This document shows, one piece after another, positions 6,998 through 15,778 of a stretch of 15,866 nucleotides of DNA. The stretch's first letter is position 1, and each line of letters starts with the position of its first letter. The stretch lies in the NCBI GenBank assembly GCA_039029515.1, contig JBCCFX010000077.1, positions 1 through 15,866 on the forward strand, written 5' to 3'. The DNA is from JBCCFX01 sp039029515. Its GTDB lineage: Bacteria > Planctomycetota > Phycisphaerae > Phycisphaerales > SM1A02. Under the pieces are notes generated by a model. That model was given only the letters and a program-made list of their open reading frames with translations, was not told the DNA's origin and searched no databases. The position numbers and the translations under genes were made by a program.

Positions 6998-7003
6998 ATT
7001 GTA
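6998..7003 (-). promoter_or_regulatory. Likely -10 box of the tRNA-Leu promoter
   Basis: TACAAT on the minus strand matches the -10 consensus at 5 of 6 positions and ends 15 nt before the tRNA, which would give a leader of about 8-9 nt. No good -35 box is visible 16-18 nt upstream. Confidence 0.4.
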
Positions 7004-7011
7004 GACGGGGT

Positions 7012-7030
7012 TGAGAACAGGGTTTTCTCA
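7012..7030. repeat. 6-bp inverted repeat between the operon and the tRNA
   Basis: TGAGAA (7012-7017) and TTCTCA (7025-7030) with a 7-nt loop. It lies just upstream of the tRNA -10 box. The stem is AT-rich and weak and has no T-run, so it is not a convincing terminator; its role is unclear. Confidence 0.25.
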
Positions 7031-7069
7031 TGCCTCAATGCCCATGCGATTTTCGCTCACCTGTGACGC

Positions 7070-7079
7070 CACACGTGTG
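7070..7079. repeat. 10-bp palindrome CACACGTGTG
   Basis: A perfect palindrome in the gap between the propeller gene and the tRNA. It shares the core CACGTG with GCACGTGC at 732-739 and 3208-3215. It might be a regulator site or chance. Confidence 0.2.
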
Positions 7080-7115
7080 TGCATGTGACCTGATATGCAT
7101 GGTTCGGCGGTGACC

Positions 7116-7131
7116 CGCGCCCGATGGCGCG
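7116..7131 (-). terminator. GC-rich hairpin after the minus-strand operon, possible terminator
   Basis: CGCGCC and GGCGCG form a perfect 6-bp stem of G-C pairs with a 4-nt loop (7122-7125), starting about 15 nt after the stop of the propeller gene. There is no T-run, so this may be an RNA-end protecting hairpin or a non-canonical terminator. Confidence 0.35.
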
Positions 7132-7146
7132 CCCGGTCATTCGTAC

Positions 7147-8505
7147 CTACGGACCGAGGGTCTTCTCGTGCACACCAATTCCAGGCAAGAACCCACCGGA
7201 CATTCCGTTGCGGATTAACTCAACCCACTGCGAAGGTCCAAGACCCGGCGACATGGTTCGCACGCGATGGAGTTCTGCACCAAAGCCACCGTCTGGCGCG
7301 AGGAAGACATAGATGCGGCCGTATCCATCGGTACCGCTTGAGGTCGTGACGATGTCGGGATCGCCATCAGCGTTCATATCCATGGCGATGGTGTGCTTGC
7401 CGAAGAGATCAGTCGAGTCTTCACCAAACCAATGCTCAATCTGGATCCCGGTCGCGCCGTCGAATACATACAGTCGATACTGCTGCCCGGGCCGGTGGTG
7501 CGCTGCATACTCAGGGATGCCGTCGTGATTCAGATCGATGAGCGGCAGGACCTCGTCGGGAAACCGTATTGACACCGAAGGCGCATGAACACGGATCTTC
7601 CGGCTCTGGCAACTGCTGTAGATGTCAATTCGGCCAGAATTTGACGCGAGAAAGTCCGCCTCGCGCGTTGCGATCGCAACGTCGCTGAGGCCATCGCCAT
7701 CAAGATCGCCAAGGCCGGTGACCGATGAACCGAACTGCGCAGAATTCTGGACCGGTGAGTACATACACAACGGCGTACCGTCGATGCCGCTCCGCACAAA
7801 GACCCAGTCAGAGAACGTCGCCGCCTGACGACCGCGGATCATGAAGTCATCGAAGCCATCATCATTGACGTCGCCGGCATCTCCACTGGCGTAGACTGGC
7901 CCCCCGCAGCATCCCAGGAAGAAGAACAATTGTTCACCCGTCGCGGCTGACAATATCTCAGCGCAATCGCGATAGATGATGCCGTGATCGCGAAGACCAT
8001 CGCCATCCATATCGCCGACCTGTCGAATCTCAAACTGAACATCGTCGGGGATGTACGTGCGCAGAATCGTGCCGGCGAATCCGGAATACACATGCACCTG
8101 CGCAACCCCAGGCACACCAGACTCGCCCACAAGGAGATCTCCAAATCCATCACCATCAACGTCAGCCGCGCCTGCAACGCCGGCTGATCCGACAATCGAG
8201 TCGATCGAACCCGTGATCGCCCACACTACGTCCTGACTGGCAACCTCAATGACTTCAACGCGGCCGTAGTTCGGCAGGAAGGATCCCTGCGGATTCAGGA
8301 CGTCGCGGTACTGACCCACGATCGCCAGATCATCTTCACCATTGCCGGATACGTCGCCAGCGTTTGCAACTTGTTGAAACCGAAAGACGATATCGCCGGC
8401 AAGAATCACGTCGGCCGTGTCAGCGCACACACCATTCGTGTAGTCGATCTCGAGAATGTCCGGCGGACTCGTCATCAGAGCAAGAAGAACTGGTGTCAAC
8501 ATCAT
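7147..8505 (-). CDS. FG-GAP repeat protein, seven-bladed beta-propeller
   Basis: A 452-residue protein. ATG 8505 is chosen over ATG 8511: GGGGGA (8517-8512) lies 6 nt before 8505 but directly against 8511, and ATG 8505 overlaps the upstream TGA as ATGA. I count seven calcium-type FG-GAP loops: GDVSGNGEDDLAI, ADVDGDGFGDLLV, GDMDGDGLRDHGI, GDVNDDGFDDFMI, GDLDGDGLSDVAI, IDLNHDGIPEYAA and MDMNADGDPDIVT. That is the number for a closed integrin-alpha-like propeller, in which each blade loop holds a calcium ion. The N-terminus has a short hydrophobic stretch (MMLTPVLLALMTS) but no basic residue with this start, so export is likely rather than certain. It has no dockerin-like tail, unlike the two genes before it. 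Propellers of this kind act as binding or adhesion scaffolds; the ligand is unknown. It is the last gene of a three-gene minus-strand operon. Confidence 0.9.
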   Translation of the reverse strand: MMLTPVLLALMTSPPDILEIDYTNGVCADTADVILAGDIVFRFQQVANAGDVSGNGEDDLAIVGQYRDVLNPQGSFLPNYGRVEVIEVASQDVVWAITGSIDSIVGSAGVAGAADVDGDGFGDLLVGESGVPGVAQVHVYSGFAGTILRTYIPDDVQFEIRQVGDMDGDGLRDHGIIYRDCAEILSAATGEQLFFFLGCCGGPVYASGDAGDVNDDGFDDFMIRGRQAATFSDWVFVRSGIDGTPLCMYSPVQNSAQFGSSVTGLGDLDGDGLSDVAIATREADFLASNSGRIDIYSSCQSRKIRVHAPSVSIRFPDEVLPLIDLNHDGIPEYAAHHRPGQQYRLYVFDGATGIQIEHWFGEDSTDLFGKHTIAMDMNADGDPDIVTTSSGTDGYGRIYVFLAPDGGFGAELHRVRTMSPGLGPSQWVELIRNGMSGGFLPGIGVHEKTLGP

Positions 8506-11500
8506 GGGCATTCCCCCAGACCATTGATCGCGACGATCAGATCAGAAATATTGATCACACCGTCACCGCCCGGAGGGGCTACATCACAGACCAGTTCGCT
8601 GGAGCCGAATGCCAGAATGATCGCAAGCAACTCATCCACATCGACCACGCCATCGCCTCCAGCCGGCACACAGTCTGCCGGGCACGCCATGTCATCGCAA
8701 TCATCGGGATGTGAATCCCCATCGTCATCAGTGAGTGTTGGCTCGACCGTGTAGTCGACGGCAAGAGTCATCACCGACCCATCACACTCGTCCACATCGC
8801 CAAACGCGCGCGCCTCGATCGTGAATACACCATCGCCATTCAGATCGACAATGTCGTCCCGAGCGATGATTGCCACAGCATGCTGTGGGCCGATCGGGCA
8901 GGCTTCTCCCGAGTCCACAAAGTAATTGGTGATGAGTGCATCCTCGGCAATGAGTCGAACGCCTCGCTGTGTGGTATCGAGTCGCGAAAGAACTTTGATC
9001 GTGACTTCGATGTCACCGGTTACTGACTGCGAGAGATCGATCTCGGCAAACAACGATGAGTCCTCGATGACCGGCATCAGTGGTCCGCCCACAAGGGATC
9101 GGTCACCCGAAAGATCGCAGGAATCGGGAATGCCATTCAGATTGCAATCACCGTCACGAGCGCTTGCCACATCGCATACATCGGGAATTCCGTTTCGATT
9201 GCAATCGGCCGCGCAACCACGTTCTGTCTCGCAACTATCGGGAAAACCGTTGTCGTTGCAATCACCGAACATTGCGGTGTCGAACTCACAATCATCGGGG
9301 ATTGCGTTCATATTGCAGTCTGAACTGAAAGAAGCGAGGATCTCACACGGATCTTCGAATCCATTTCCATTGCAGTCGTCGACCAGACCGTCGACGGCCG
9401 TCTCAAACGCGCCAAGATCGATTCGGCAGTTGGAGATCCGGGGCGAACCATCAAGATCCAGCATCGGTGTGCCACCCTCGCGCTGCAGTCGACCGGCATT
9501 GATCAACGGAGAATCGGCGCGCAAGCGAAAGTCTTCTCGCATGCCAGCGTCATCATTGTCTCCGGTGACACTCTCGAATAAGGGATCGTCATCGAGATTG
9601 AAATTCCCCGCAAACTGGTCGAGTCCGTCTACGCATGTATACGAAATGTCGATCGCTGACACAGCATTGACGAGAACCTGTGTCGACTCACTGATGCTCG
9701 TGACGTCCTGATTGTTCCAGAGAATTGAGCCCTCAATGACGATCGTACTCGGTGCTTCATTGATCTGGCCTACGGTTTCAATCGCAGCGCCAACACTTTG
9801 CACCACGGCATGACCGACGACCGTGCTGGATGTGAGATTGAGGTGCGCACCAGGACTGACACCAATTGCCGACGCATTGAGCGTTGCCGTATTGAATGCG
9901 AACAGTGAATTGCGGACGGTACACACATCGTCAACGCGGAGGGCAGAATCCCGACGCGCAAAATTCTGCTCGAAACGACATCGCAGCACCTCTGACGATC
10001 CGTGTACATGCAGCGCACCACCACTGAGAAATGTCGTGTTGGCGATGAACTCACAGTCGAGGAATGTCGTGTTCGTTGCTTCCACGGCGGCGCGGCCGAT
10101 CACCGCGGAATTCGACTCAAAATGGCACCGCTCGACGTGGTTCTGCTCACCATCCATGACGAGGGCGCCAATCGACTGCCCGGCGAGATTGGCCTCGAAT
10201 CGTGTGTCTGTGATTGAGGCGCTGCCGGGAATGTCAAGCCATGATGTCGAGAGGATTGCACCGGCATCCCGAAGCGCACGATTGTCCACGAACCAGGAAT
10301 CGGCAATCACCAAGTCAATGCCTTCAGCGAAAATCGCGCCTCCCGTGGAGGACTCGTTGGTCTCAAACGTGCAACCATGAAGTGATCCGCCGCCGTTGCG
10401 CACATAGATTGCGCCGCCCCTCCACGCCGTGTTCAATTCAAACGTGCAATCGTGAAGCGTTCCGACACTGTCCCGAGCATAGATCGCGCCCCCAACGTCA
10501 TCGTCCTCAACGGTACGATTTGATCGAAAGATGCTGTCGTGGATCGAGTAGACGGAATCGAATAGAAACTCGATTGCGGCCCCCGACAAACTGGATTCGT
10601 TGGCTTCGAAAAGCAGGTTCGTCCCGACGAATCCCGAGCTTGAAACGCGCAATGCCTGCCCCGCATTGTTCGTAAAGGCCGTGTTGTTCACGCTGACATC
10701 GCCACCGCTCAGCGCCGCGACCTGACGATTCCCAACGGAGTTGTCGGTGAACACGGTGCCATCCATGACGATTTCACCCACAATTCCACTGACCGCGATC
10801 GAGCAGATCGTACTGAAGGACGCCGTCGCAGCATTGTTCCGAATGATGCCGTTCAGGATTGTTGCCGAATCTGCGGCCATATTGATGCCAGGAATTGTGC
10901 CGGTATTGAACTCAAAGACACAATCCTCAACGAGCGCTTGTGACGTTGAGACGCGGAGGCTTCCATTGACGACTGCGTTGTCAACGAATTCGCAGTTTCG
11001 AATGGTCACGTCTTGTTGAATGTTGCACCAGACCGCGTTGGCCGACGATCCACCTGGCGTGGGGTTGACCCCGCGGAATCGAAAGCCGTCGAGCGTGATC
11101 GCTTGATCTGATTCGAATGCGAGTATCAGCGTGTTGACATTGTCACTGCGATTCACGAACCCCGGAAGATCATCACCGTTCATGTCGCCCGAAATGACGG
11201 TTCGACCGTCTGCAAACGTTCGGTCGTCCGGCGACTGCTCAGAACCAACGAAACCGCCAATGAGCGAAACGTTGGGTGGTAGCGTAAATCGCCGATTGGC
11301 CGGCGGACCATTGGGCGCTATTGACGGAACAAACGTCCCTGCCGTCACCCAGATCTCATTGATTGGCGCCCCAAGCGTCTCAACACGATCAAGCGCTTCC
11401 TGGAGCGAGTTGAGCGGCGAACTCCATCCCGTCCCGATGCCGCCTGCGCCGGCCTGCGGGTTGACATACAAACGGGGATGGGGAGGCAAGAGCACAACAT

Positions 11501-14500
11501 CAATTCGATCGTCTTCGACCATCACATTCAATTCGGCGACGTCCCCGAGCGCCGAGATGTTGAGCACCAGCGCATCTGTCGTGAGCAAAGCACCCGAGAG
11601 CATGGTGACGGATGAGCCGAAATCAAGTGTGAATCCGGTGATGGGTCGCACGGTGACGGTACCCGAGAGCTCAATGAGATCACCGACGAGTAGGCGACCC
11701 GAAAATCCTGCCGCGCTCAGCATCTGTATGCGCAGATCAAGAAGCCCCGTTGACGATTGCGTCAGATGACCGCCGATGTCAAGAGCGCCCAACGGAAGTC
11801 CTGGTCGCAACACGCCTTCGTTGACGACGTCGCCACTGATCGTCCCGCGGCCCGTCAGTTCACCGTTCGCGGCGACCGTGACCAATGAAGTCATGACCTG
11901 GCTCTCGCGCTGCAGGATAAGCGTTGCGGCGTGTTCGCCACCGACTTGAATCGGCCCATTGGCGGCCCACAGTCCGTCCGGCCCGATGTCAATCGTCCCA
12001 CCCTCCCACACAAGTGCGGCGCTGTCAGCAATCAGATCACCGACATTCAGAACCGAAACAGGTGACAGCATGCGGAGTTCGCCACCTTCGTTCACCACCA
12101 GAGACTGGCAGCTCAGACTTCCCTGCTCGATCGTGAGCCGTGCGCCAGCGGCAACCACAACATCTCGCGCCATCATGTTCATTGAACCGATCGTGACTGA
12201 GGACGTGATGGTGACATCGGTGAGTTCGTTGGGAATGATGTCCTCAGACCAGGTCTCGGGGGATGACCACGGAAGGTCCTTGCCGAACAGTGATTCGACC
12301 GATGGCCCGTTGAACTCATCACTTCCCATGTCGACAACCGCAACGCGCTCGTCACTGGGACCGCCACGATCGAATTCGACCATCACTTGGCGCGGATTCA
12401 AGCGCCGATCGAATGGCCAGGCTTCGAGAACGTCCAGATCATCATCAACATCCAACACATCGCGCAAGAGCTCGATGTTCGATCCGGCATCAATGCAAGG
12501 CGAACCAAATGAGAGACGAAAGTCATCGTCTGCCGTTCCAGGCACCTGGTCATCGCCGCTGGGGTCAATGAACACCGGATCAGTTTCGATGTTGCCTGGC
12601 GCCGCAATCTCGACGGGAAGACCTCCAAACTGATTCCCGCACGAGAACGCGATGCGAGCCGGTCCATCCGCACGCACGCTGAACTGGGCGGCTCTTGTGC
12701 CCCCGCGCTGATCTGTGTTGTCCCAGAGAATCGAATTGTCGATTCGTACTTCACCCTGACTCGAGTGATCGATGCCGCCAACGTTGATCCCGGCGCTATT
12801 GTTGGTCACGGTACAGCCACTGACACGAAGCGTTGCATTGGAGTCCACACGTATGCCACCCGCATCTGCATCGGACGCATTGGTTGCCATCAGCACGCTC
12901 ACGAACTGACCATTGGAGATGCCATCCAGCATCACGCCGCCGCCCGCGACCCCGGCGATGTTCGAGCAGATCTCAGATGCGCCCACAATGAAATTACTGC
13001 TGTCGGCGTACAGTCCACCGCCTCGAATGGCTGTATTCGCCTCCAATGTTAGTTGCACGCCGTCCATCTCACTGGATTCAAGACTGACACCGCCGCCGTG
13101 CGCAGCGTCATTGTCCGCGGCCGTCACAGCGCGCAGACTGAGTTGCGACTGCAGGGCTGCGATGCCTCCACCAAATACATCACACGTGTTTCCGACGAAC
13201 GCGAGGTCTTCGAGCTGCACGTTCTGTGCCGATACTGCATGCAGACCACCACCACGCTGGACGGCCGAATTGCTGCCGAATGCCGTGTCAACGACGGTGA
13301 TTCCCGAACCGGCGACAAACAAGCCTCCACCGGTTGCAGCGGCACTGTTGTTGACGATTGAACAAGACTCAACGCGCACGAAACTCTGGTCAAACAGATA
13401 CGCGCCGCCCCCATCACCAAACGTGACATTGTTGTCGAATGTGCATGAGACGAACTGCGCGGAAACGGTCGAATACACACCACCGCCGCGAAGCGTGGCC
13501 ACATTGGATGTGAATTCGGTTGTGTCGACTTCAAGCAGCGCCACACTCGGAGTCTGATCAATCCCAATGGCACCGCCATTTGTCGCGAGATTGTCTTCGA
13601 ACGTGCTTCCTGACACCTCAACAAAACCAATCAGCGTTCCGCCGAGACCAGCGCCACGCTCGGCGGTATTAAACTGAAAGGTTGATGACGCGACCATCAA
13701 GCCGCCGACCGACCCGTCGAAACCAATTCCCCCTCCGGCATCATCGGCGGTATTACCAATGAATGCACATTCATCAATATCAACCATCGAACCAAGAACG
13801 AAAAGGCCACCGCCGGTCGCGGCATGATTCTCAGCGAATTCGCATCCAACGTATGAAGACTGTGTATTGAATCCACCGACGTATACCGCACCGCCTCTAT
13901 CGACGGACGTGTTGCCGCGAAATGTGCAATCCACGAAGCTGTGAGCACCAACTGCGGTGACCGCGCCGCCGCCGGGGAAACTGGTGACGCCTTCGGCCGC
14001 GTGATTTGACTCAAAGACCGTGCGCTCGACGATCAGAGGTGCGTCGGCAGAACTCGAGACAAAGTACACCGCGCCACCACTTGCGAGCGCCGAATTGTCA
14101 CGAAAGACGCAATCTTGAATCGTGATCGGGACCGTCAATCCAAAGAGGCCGCCACCGGAGCGAAATTGTGTCCCGCCGGAGACACTGACCGAACGGCCGC
14201 TCTCGATGACAAGACCTTCCATCAGAATGTGGCCGCCCGACTGGGCGGTTATGACCGTCAATGCATTGTCGTCGAATGCATCCGGTGCAATTTGGTCGTC
14301 GCCATTCCGGTCGCCACTGAGAATCGTTGGCCACCGATTCCAATCCTGTTCATCGGGGTTGTTGCCGGCTAATCCCGCAAAACCGCCTCGAAGCGCTCCG
14401 GGGCCGCCGAACAAGAACGTTGCTTTCGTCGTCAGGCCTTCGGGCACATACACACCGCCAGCAATCCGGTACTCAACTGTCCGTCCCGGATGGTCATTCT

Positions 14501-14687
14501 GCTGCTCAAGCGCCTCGGACAGCGATGCGAACGCAGTCGTCCACGAGGTGCCATCGCCGTCCGCCGGTGCGCTGGCATCGACATGTATAACAACCGTCGT
14601 ACTGTGCGCAGGTACGTTCGTGACAAGACACGAAAGGGTCATGACGCACGCCAACAGCATGGAATCACGGCCTAATCGGATTCGCAT
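8502..14687 (-). CDS. Giant secreted protein: two Pmp-like beta-helix blocks, DCNxNG repeats, dockerin-like C-terminus
   Basis: A 2061-residue protein; ATG 14687 has GGAG 8 nt upstream and overlaps the previous gene by 16 nt. Residues 1-28 are a signal peptide ending near PAHS. Block 1 (about 30-790) opens with HVDASAPADGDGTSW, includes SGDRNGDD, and runs through many GGG/GGA and CxFxxN beta-helix turns like chlamydial polymorphic membrane proteins. It closes with the tail DPVF-DDDFRLSFGSPCIDAG. A middle region (about 800-1065) has plain beta strands of autotransporter-passenger style. Block 2 (about 1069-1760) repeats the plan (YVNPQAGAGG, SGDMNGDD, DPLF-RADSPLINAG). Then come five DC[N]xNxxxDxC[E/D] repeats (about 1771-1866), a beta-sandwich-like region (about 1868-1983) and a dockerin-like pair of F-hands (about 2002-2061; GGDGVVDVDELLAIILAFG and GGDGVINISDLIVAINGLG). 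Probably a surface adhesin or matrix protein held by its C-terminus. The exact role is unknown. Confidence 0.93.
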   Translation of the reverse strand: MRIRLGRDSMLLACVMTLSCLVTNVPAHSTTVVIHVDASAPADGDGTSWTTAFASLSEALEQQNDHPGRTVEYRIAGGVYVPEGLTTKATFLFGGPGALRGGFAGLAGNNPDEQDWNRWPTILSGDRNGDDQIAPDAFDDNALTVITAQSGGHILMEGLVIESGRSVSVSGGTQFRSGGGLFGLTVPITIQDCVFRDNSALASGGAVYFVSSSADAPLIVERTVFESNHAAEGVTSFPGGGAVTAVGAHSFVDCTFRGNTSVDRGGAVYVGGFNTQSSYVGCEFAENHAATGGGLFVLGSMVDIDECAFIGNTADDAGGGIGFDGSVGGLMVASSTFQFNTAERGAGLGGTLIGFVEVSGSTFEDNLATNGGAIGIDQTPSVALLEVDTTEFTSNVATLRGGGVYSTVSAQFVSCTFDNNVTFGDGGGAYLFDQSFVRVESCSIVNNSAAATGGGLFVAGSGITVVDTAFGSNSAVQRGGGLHAVSAQNVQLEDLAFVGNTCDVFGGGIAALQSQLSLRAVTAADNDAAHGGGVSLESSEMDGVQLTLEANTAIRGGGLYADSSNFIVGASEICSNIAGVAGGGVMLDGISNGQFVSVLMATNASDADAGGIRVDSNATLRVSGCTVTNNSAGINVGGIDHSSQGEVRIDNSILWDNTDQRGGTRAAQFSVRADGPARIAFSCGNQFGGLPVEIAAPGNIETDPVFIDPSGDDQVPGTADDDFRLSFGSPCIDAGSNIELLRDVLDVDDDLDVLEAWPFDRRLNPRQVMVEFDRGGPSDERVAVVDMGSDEFNGPSVESLFGKDLPWSSPETWSEDIIPNELTDVTITSSVTIGSMNMMARDVVVAAGARLTIEQGSLSCQSLVVNEGGELRMLSPVSVLNVGDLIADSAALVWEGGTIDIGPDGLWAANGPIQVGGEHAATLILQRESQVMTSLVTVAANGELTGRGTISGDVVNEGVLRPGLPLGALDIGGHLTQSSTGLLDLRIQMLSAAGFSGRLLVGDLIELSGTVTVRPITGFTLDFGSSVTMLSGALLTTDALVLNISALGDVAELNVMVEDDRIDVVLLPPHPRLYVNPQAGAGGIGTGWSSPLNSLQEALDRVETLGAPINEIWVTAGTFVPSIAPNGPPANRRFTLPPNVSLIGGFVGSEQSPDDRTFADGRTVISGDMNGDDLPGFVNRSDNVNTLILAFESDQAITLDGFRFRGVNPTPGGSSANAVWCNIQQDVTIRNCEFVDNAVVNGSLRVSTSQALVEDCVFEFNTGTIPGINMAADSATILNGIIRNNAATASFSTICSIAVSGIVGEIVMDGTVFTDNSVGNRQVAALSGGDVSVNNTAFTNNAGQALRVSSSGFVGTNLLFEANESSLSGAAIEFLFDSVYSIHDSIFRSNRTVEDDDVGGAIYARDSVGTLHDCTFELNTAWRGGAIYVRNGGGSLHGCTFETNESSTGGAIFAEGIDLVIADSWFVDNRALRDAGAILSTSWLDIPGSASITDTRFEANLAGQSIGALVMDGEQNHVERCHFESNSAVIGRAAVEATNTTFLDCEFIANTTFLSGGALHVHGSSEVLRCRFEQNFARRDSALRVDDVCTVRNSLFAFNTATLNASAIGVSPGAHLNLTSSTVVGHAVVQSVGAAIETVGQINEAPSTIVIEGSILWNNQDVTSISESTQVLVNAVSAIDISYTCVDGLDQFAGNFNLDDDPLFESVTGDNDDAGMREDFRLRADSPLINAGRLQREGGTPMLDLDGSPRISNCRIDLGAFETAVDGLVDDCNGNGFEDPCEILASFSSDCNMNAIPDDCEFDTAMFGDCNDNGFPDSCETERGCAADCNRNGIPDVCDVASARDGDCNLNGIPDSCDLSGDRSLVGGPLMPVIEDSSLFAEIDLSQSVTGDIEVTIKVLSRLDTTQRGVRLIAEDALITNYFVDSGEACPIGPQHAVAIIARDDIVDLNGDGVFTIEARAFGDVDECDGSVMTLAVDYTVEPTLTDDDGDSHPDDCDDMACPADCVPAGGDGVVDVDELLAIILAFGSSELVCDVAPPGGDGVINISDLIVAINGLGECP
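8505..8684 (-). other. Dockerin-like double F-hand at the C-terminus of the giant protein
   Basis: Two similar segments, GGDGVVDVDELLAIILAFG and GGDGVINISDLIVAINGLG, each have a calcium-loop core G-D-G-V-[VI]-x-[VI]-[DS]-[ED]-L and a helix ending in FG or LG. The protein ends in GECP. This resembles the planctomycete GC-type dockerin tail; the first loop aspartate is replaced by Gly-Gly. Confidence 0.7.
9110..9377 (-). repeat. Five in-frame DCNxNGxxDxC repeats
   Basis: Five copies of D-C-N-x-N-x-[FIV]-x-D-x-C-[ED], about 17-19 residues apart (DCNGNGFEDPCE, DCNMNAIPDDCE, DCNDNGFPDSCE, DCNRNGIPDVCD, DCNLNGIPDSCD). The aspartate/asparagine pattern is like thrombospondin type 3 calcium repeats, and the cysteine pair of each unit probably forms a disulfide. 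At DNA level the repeats recur about every 57 nt. Confidence 0.8.
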
Positions 14688-15778
14688 GGCCCAAACTCCA
14701 GAATGACCTGCAGCACATCGTCGATATCGGTCACAAGATTCTGATTGACGTCACTTGAACATGGCGGGAATGAACAGAAACCAAAGCCAATGATGACTTC
14801 GAGGAGATCGTCCACGTTGACCTCTCCATTGCCTCCCGGTGGTGCAATGTCCGCCATGCACTCACATTCGTCGGCGATTCCATTCCCGTTGAAGTCAGCA
14901 AAACCATCGATGGTCAGGTACGACAGTTCGACGGCGGCGATGTTGGTCAGCGACGAGCACGAATCAGCGGCAGAGAACAAGGTTACGACCGCCTGATTCC
15001 CGAGCACAAGATCATTCCAGACTTCGAACGGCACAACACCACTGGTGACTGCGGGAACGTCTCCGTTGCAGTTGCTCCAGTCTTCATTCTCTGTAAACGC
15101 CGTGAACATATTCTGGCCTTGAACGCGCACGAAGATTCGCGAGAACGTGGACTCGAGATTCGCCACGGCGCGGACCGTAATCGTCACGTCGCTATCGACG
15201 GCGAACGGGAGCTCAAACTCATAATCAACATCCTCGAAGAACGGGATAGGCGCAAATGCCGATGGAATCACAGCCTCAGAACTGAACTCACATCGATCCA
15301 ACACGCCATTGCCGGAGCAATCGAGGCCCGGCACATCCTCAATCTCACAGCAATCCAGAGCCATGTTGTTGTCACAATCGAGCGCTGGATCGTTCAGAAT
15401 GTCACATGCATCCGGGACCCCGTTTCTATCGCAGTCTTCCATGACGCCACTGTCGGCATCGCATGAATCTGGAAGCCCATTCCCGTTGCAGTCTTCGTCT
15501 GGCTCCTGCGCCTCGCACGCATCCGACAGTCCATTCTGGTTGCAATCTGGGCCAATCGCATCCGATTCGAGTCCACCCAGATCAATGCTGCATTGCTGCA
15601 CTCGAGGCCGTTGTTGAGCATCGCGCTGCTCGTCGTCTGCTCGTTCCACATCGACACCGAAATTGACATACGGCGAATCGGAATGGAGCGTGAGATCTTC
15701 ATCGCCCGTACCCGGAATCCCATCGGGACCGAGAAGATCAATGAAAAGCGGATCGTCGGAACGGAGCGTCGCAGTCAT
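14672..15778 (-). CDS. 5'-truncated beta-helix-tail protein with DCNxNG repeats and dockerin-like C-terminus
   Basis: An open frame of 368 residues from ATG 15778. The frame has a TAA at 15799-15797, six codons before the ATG. The protein starts without a signal peptide, in the middle of a known type of ending: RSDDPLFIDLLGPDGIPGTG, then DEDLTLHSDSPYVNFG and CSIDLGGLE match the closing parts of both beta-helix blocks in the next gene. From residue 78 there are five DCxxNGxxDxC repeats, then a beta-sandwich-like region (about 167-295), a lone DFNGNGIADECE, and a dockerin-like double F-hand (about 307-368; GGNGEVNVDDLLEVIIGFG and NLVTDIDDVLQVILEFG). The gene overlaps the next by 16 nt, so it is the visible start of the operon. 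I think it is the 3' part of a longer gene broken by a frameshift or stop near 15797, or by a sequence error; it is less likely a true short protein. Confidence 0.75.
   Translation of the reverse strand: MTATLRSDDPLFIDLLGPDGIPGTGDEDLTLHSDSPYVNFGVDVERADDEQRDAQQRPRVQQCSIDLGGLESDAIGPDCNQNGLSDACEAQEPDEDCNGNGLPDSCDADSGVMEDCDRNGVPDACDILNDPALDCDNNMALDCCEIEDVPGLDCSGNGVLDRCEFSSEAVIPSAFAPIPFFEDVDYEFELPFAVDSDVTITVRAVANLESTFSRIFVRVQGQNMFTAFTENEDWSNCNGDVPAVTSGVVPFEVWNDLVLGNQAVVTLFSAADSCSSLTNIAAVELSYLTIDGFADFNGNGIADECECMADIAPPGGNGEVNVDDLLEVIIGFGFCSFPPCSSDVNQNLVTDIDDVLQVILEFGPCESD
14675..14857 (-). other. Dockerin-like double F-hand at the C-terminus of the truncated protein
   Basis: GGNGEVNVDDLLEVIIGFG and, after a cysteine-containing linker, SSDVNQNLVTDIDDVLQVIL with EFGPC. 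The pattern is the same as at 8505-8684, including the APPGG lead-in, so both proteins carry the same tail type. Confidence 0.7.
15285..15547 (-). repeat. Five in-frame DCxxNGxxDxC repeats
   Basis: Copies DCNQNGLSDACE, DCNGNGLPDSCD, DCDRNGVPDACD, DCDNNMALDCCE and DCSGNGVLDRCE. The number is the same as in the giant neighbour. The fourth copy has lost the Gly. Confidence 0.8.

Noticed and set aside
8926..9711. Plus-strand open frame of 261 codons (also similar ones at 11131-11769 and 11959-12633)
   Set aside because: These are Ser/Arg/Pro-rich shadows of the 2061-residue gene; their apparent repeats only mirror the DCNxNG and beta-helix repeats.
9110..15547. Regularly spaced nucleotide repeats as a CRISPR array
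   Set aside because: The repeats are imperfect, in frame and encode calcium-type protein motifs; there are no spacer-like unique segments or cas genes.
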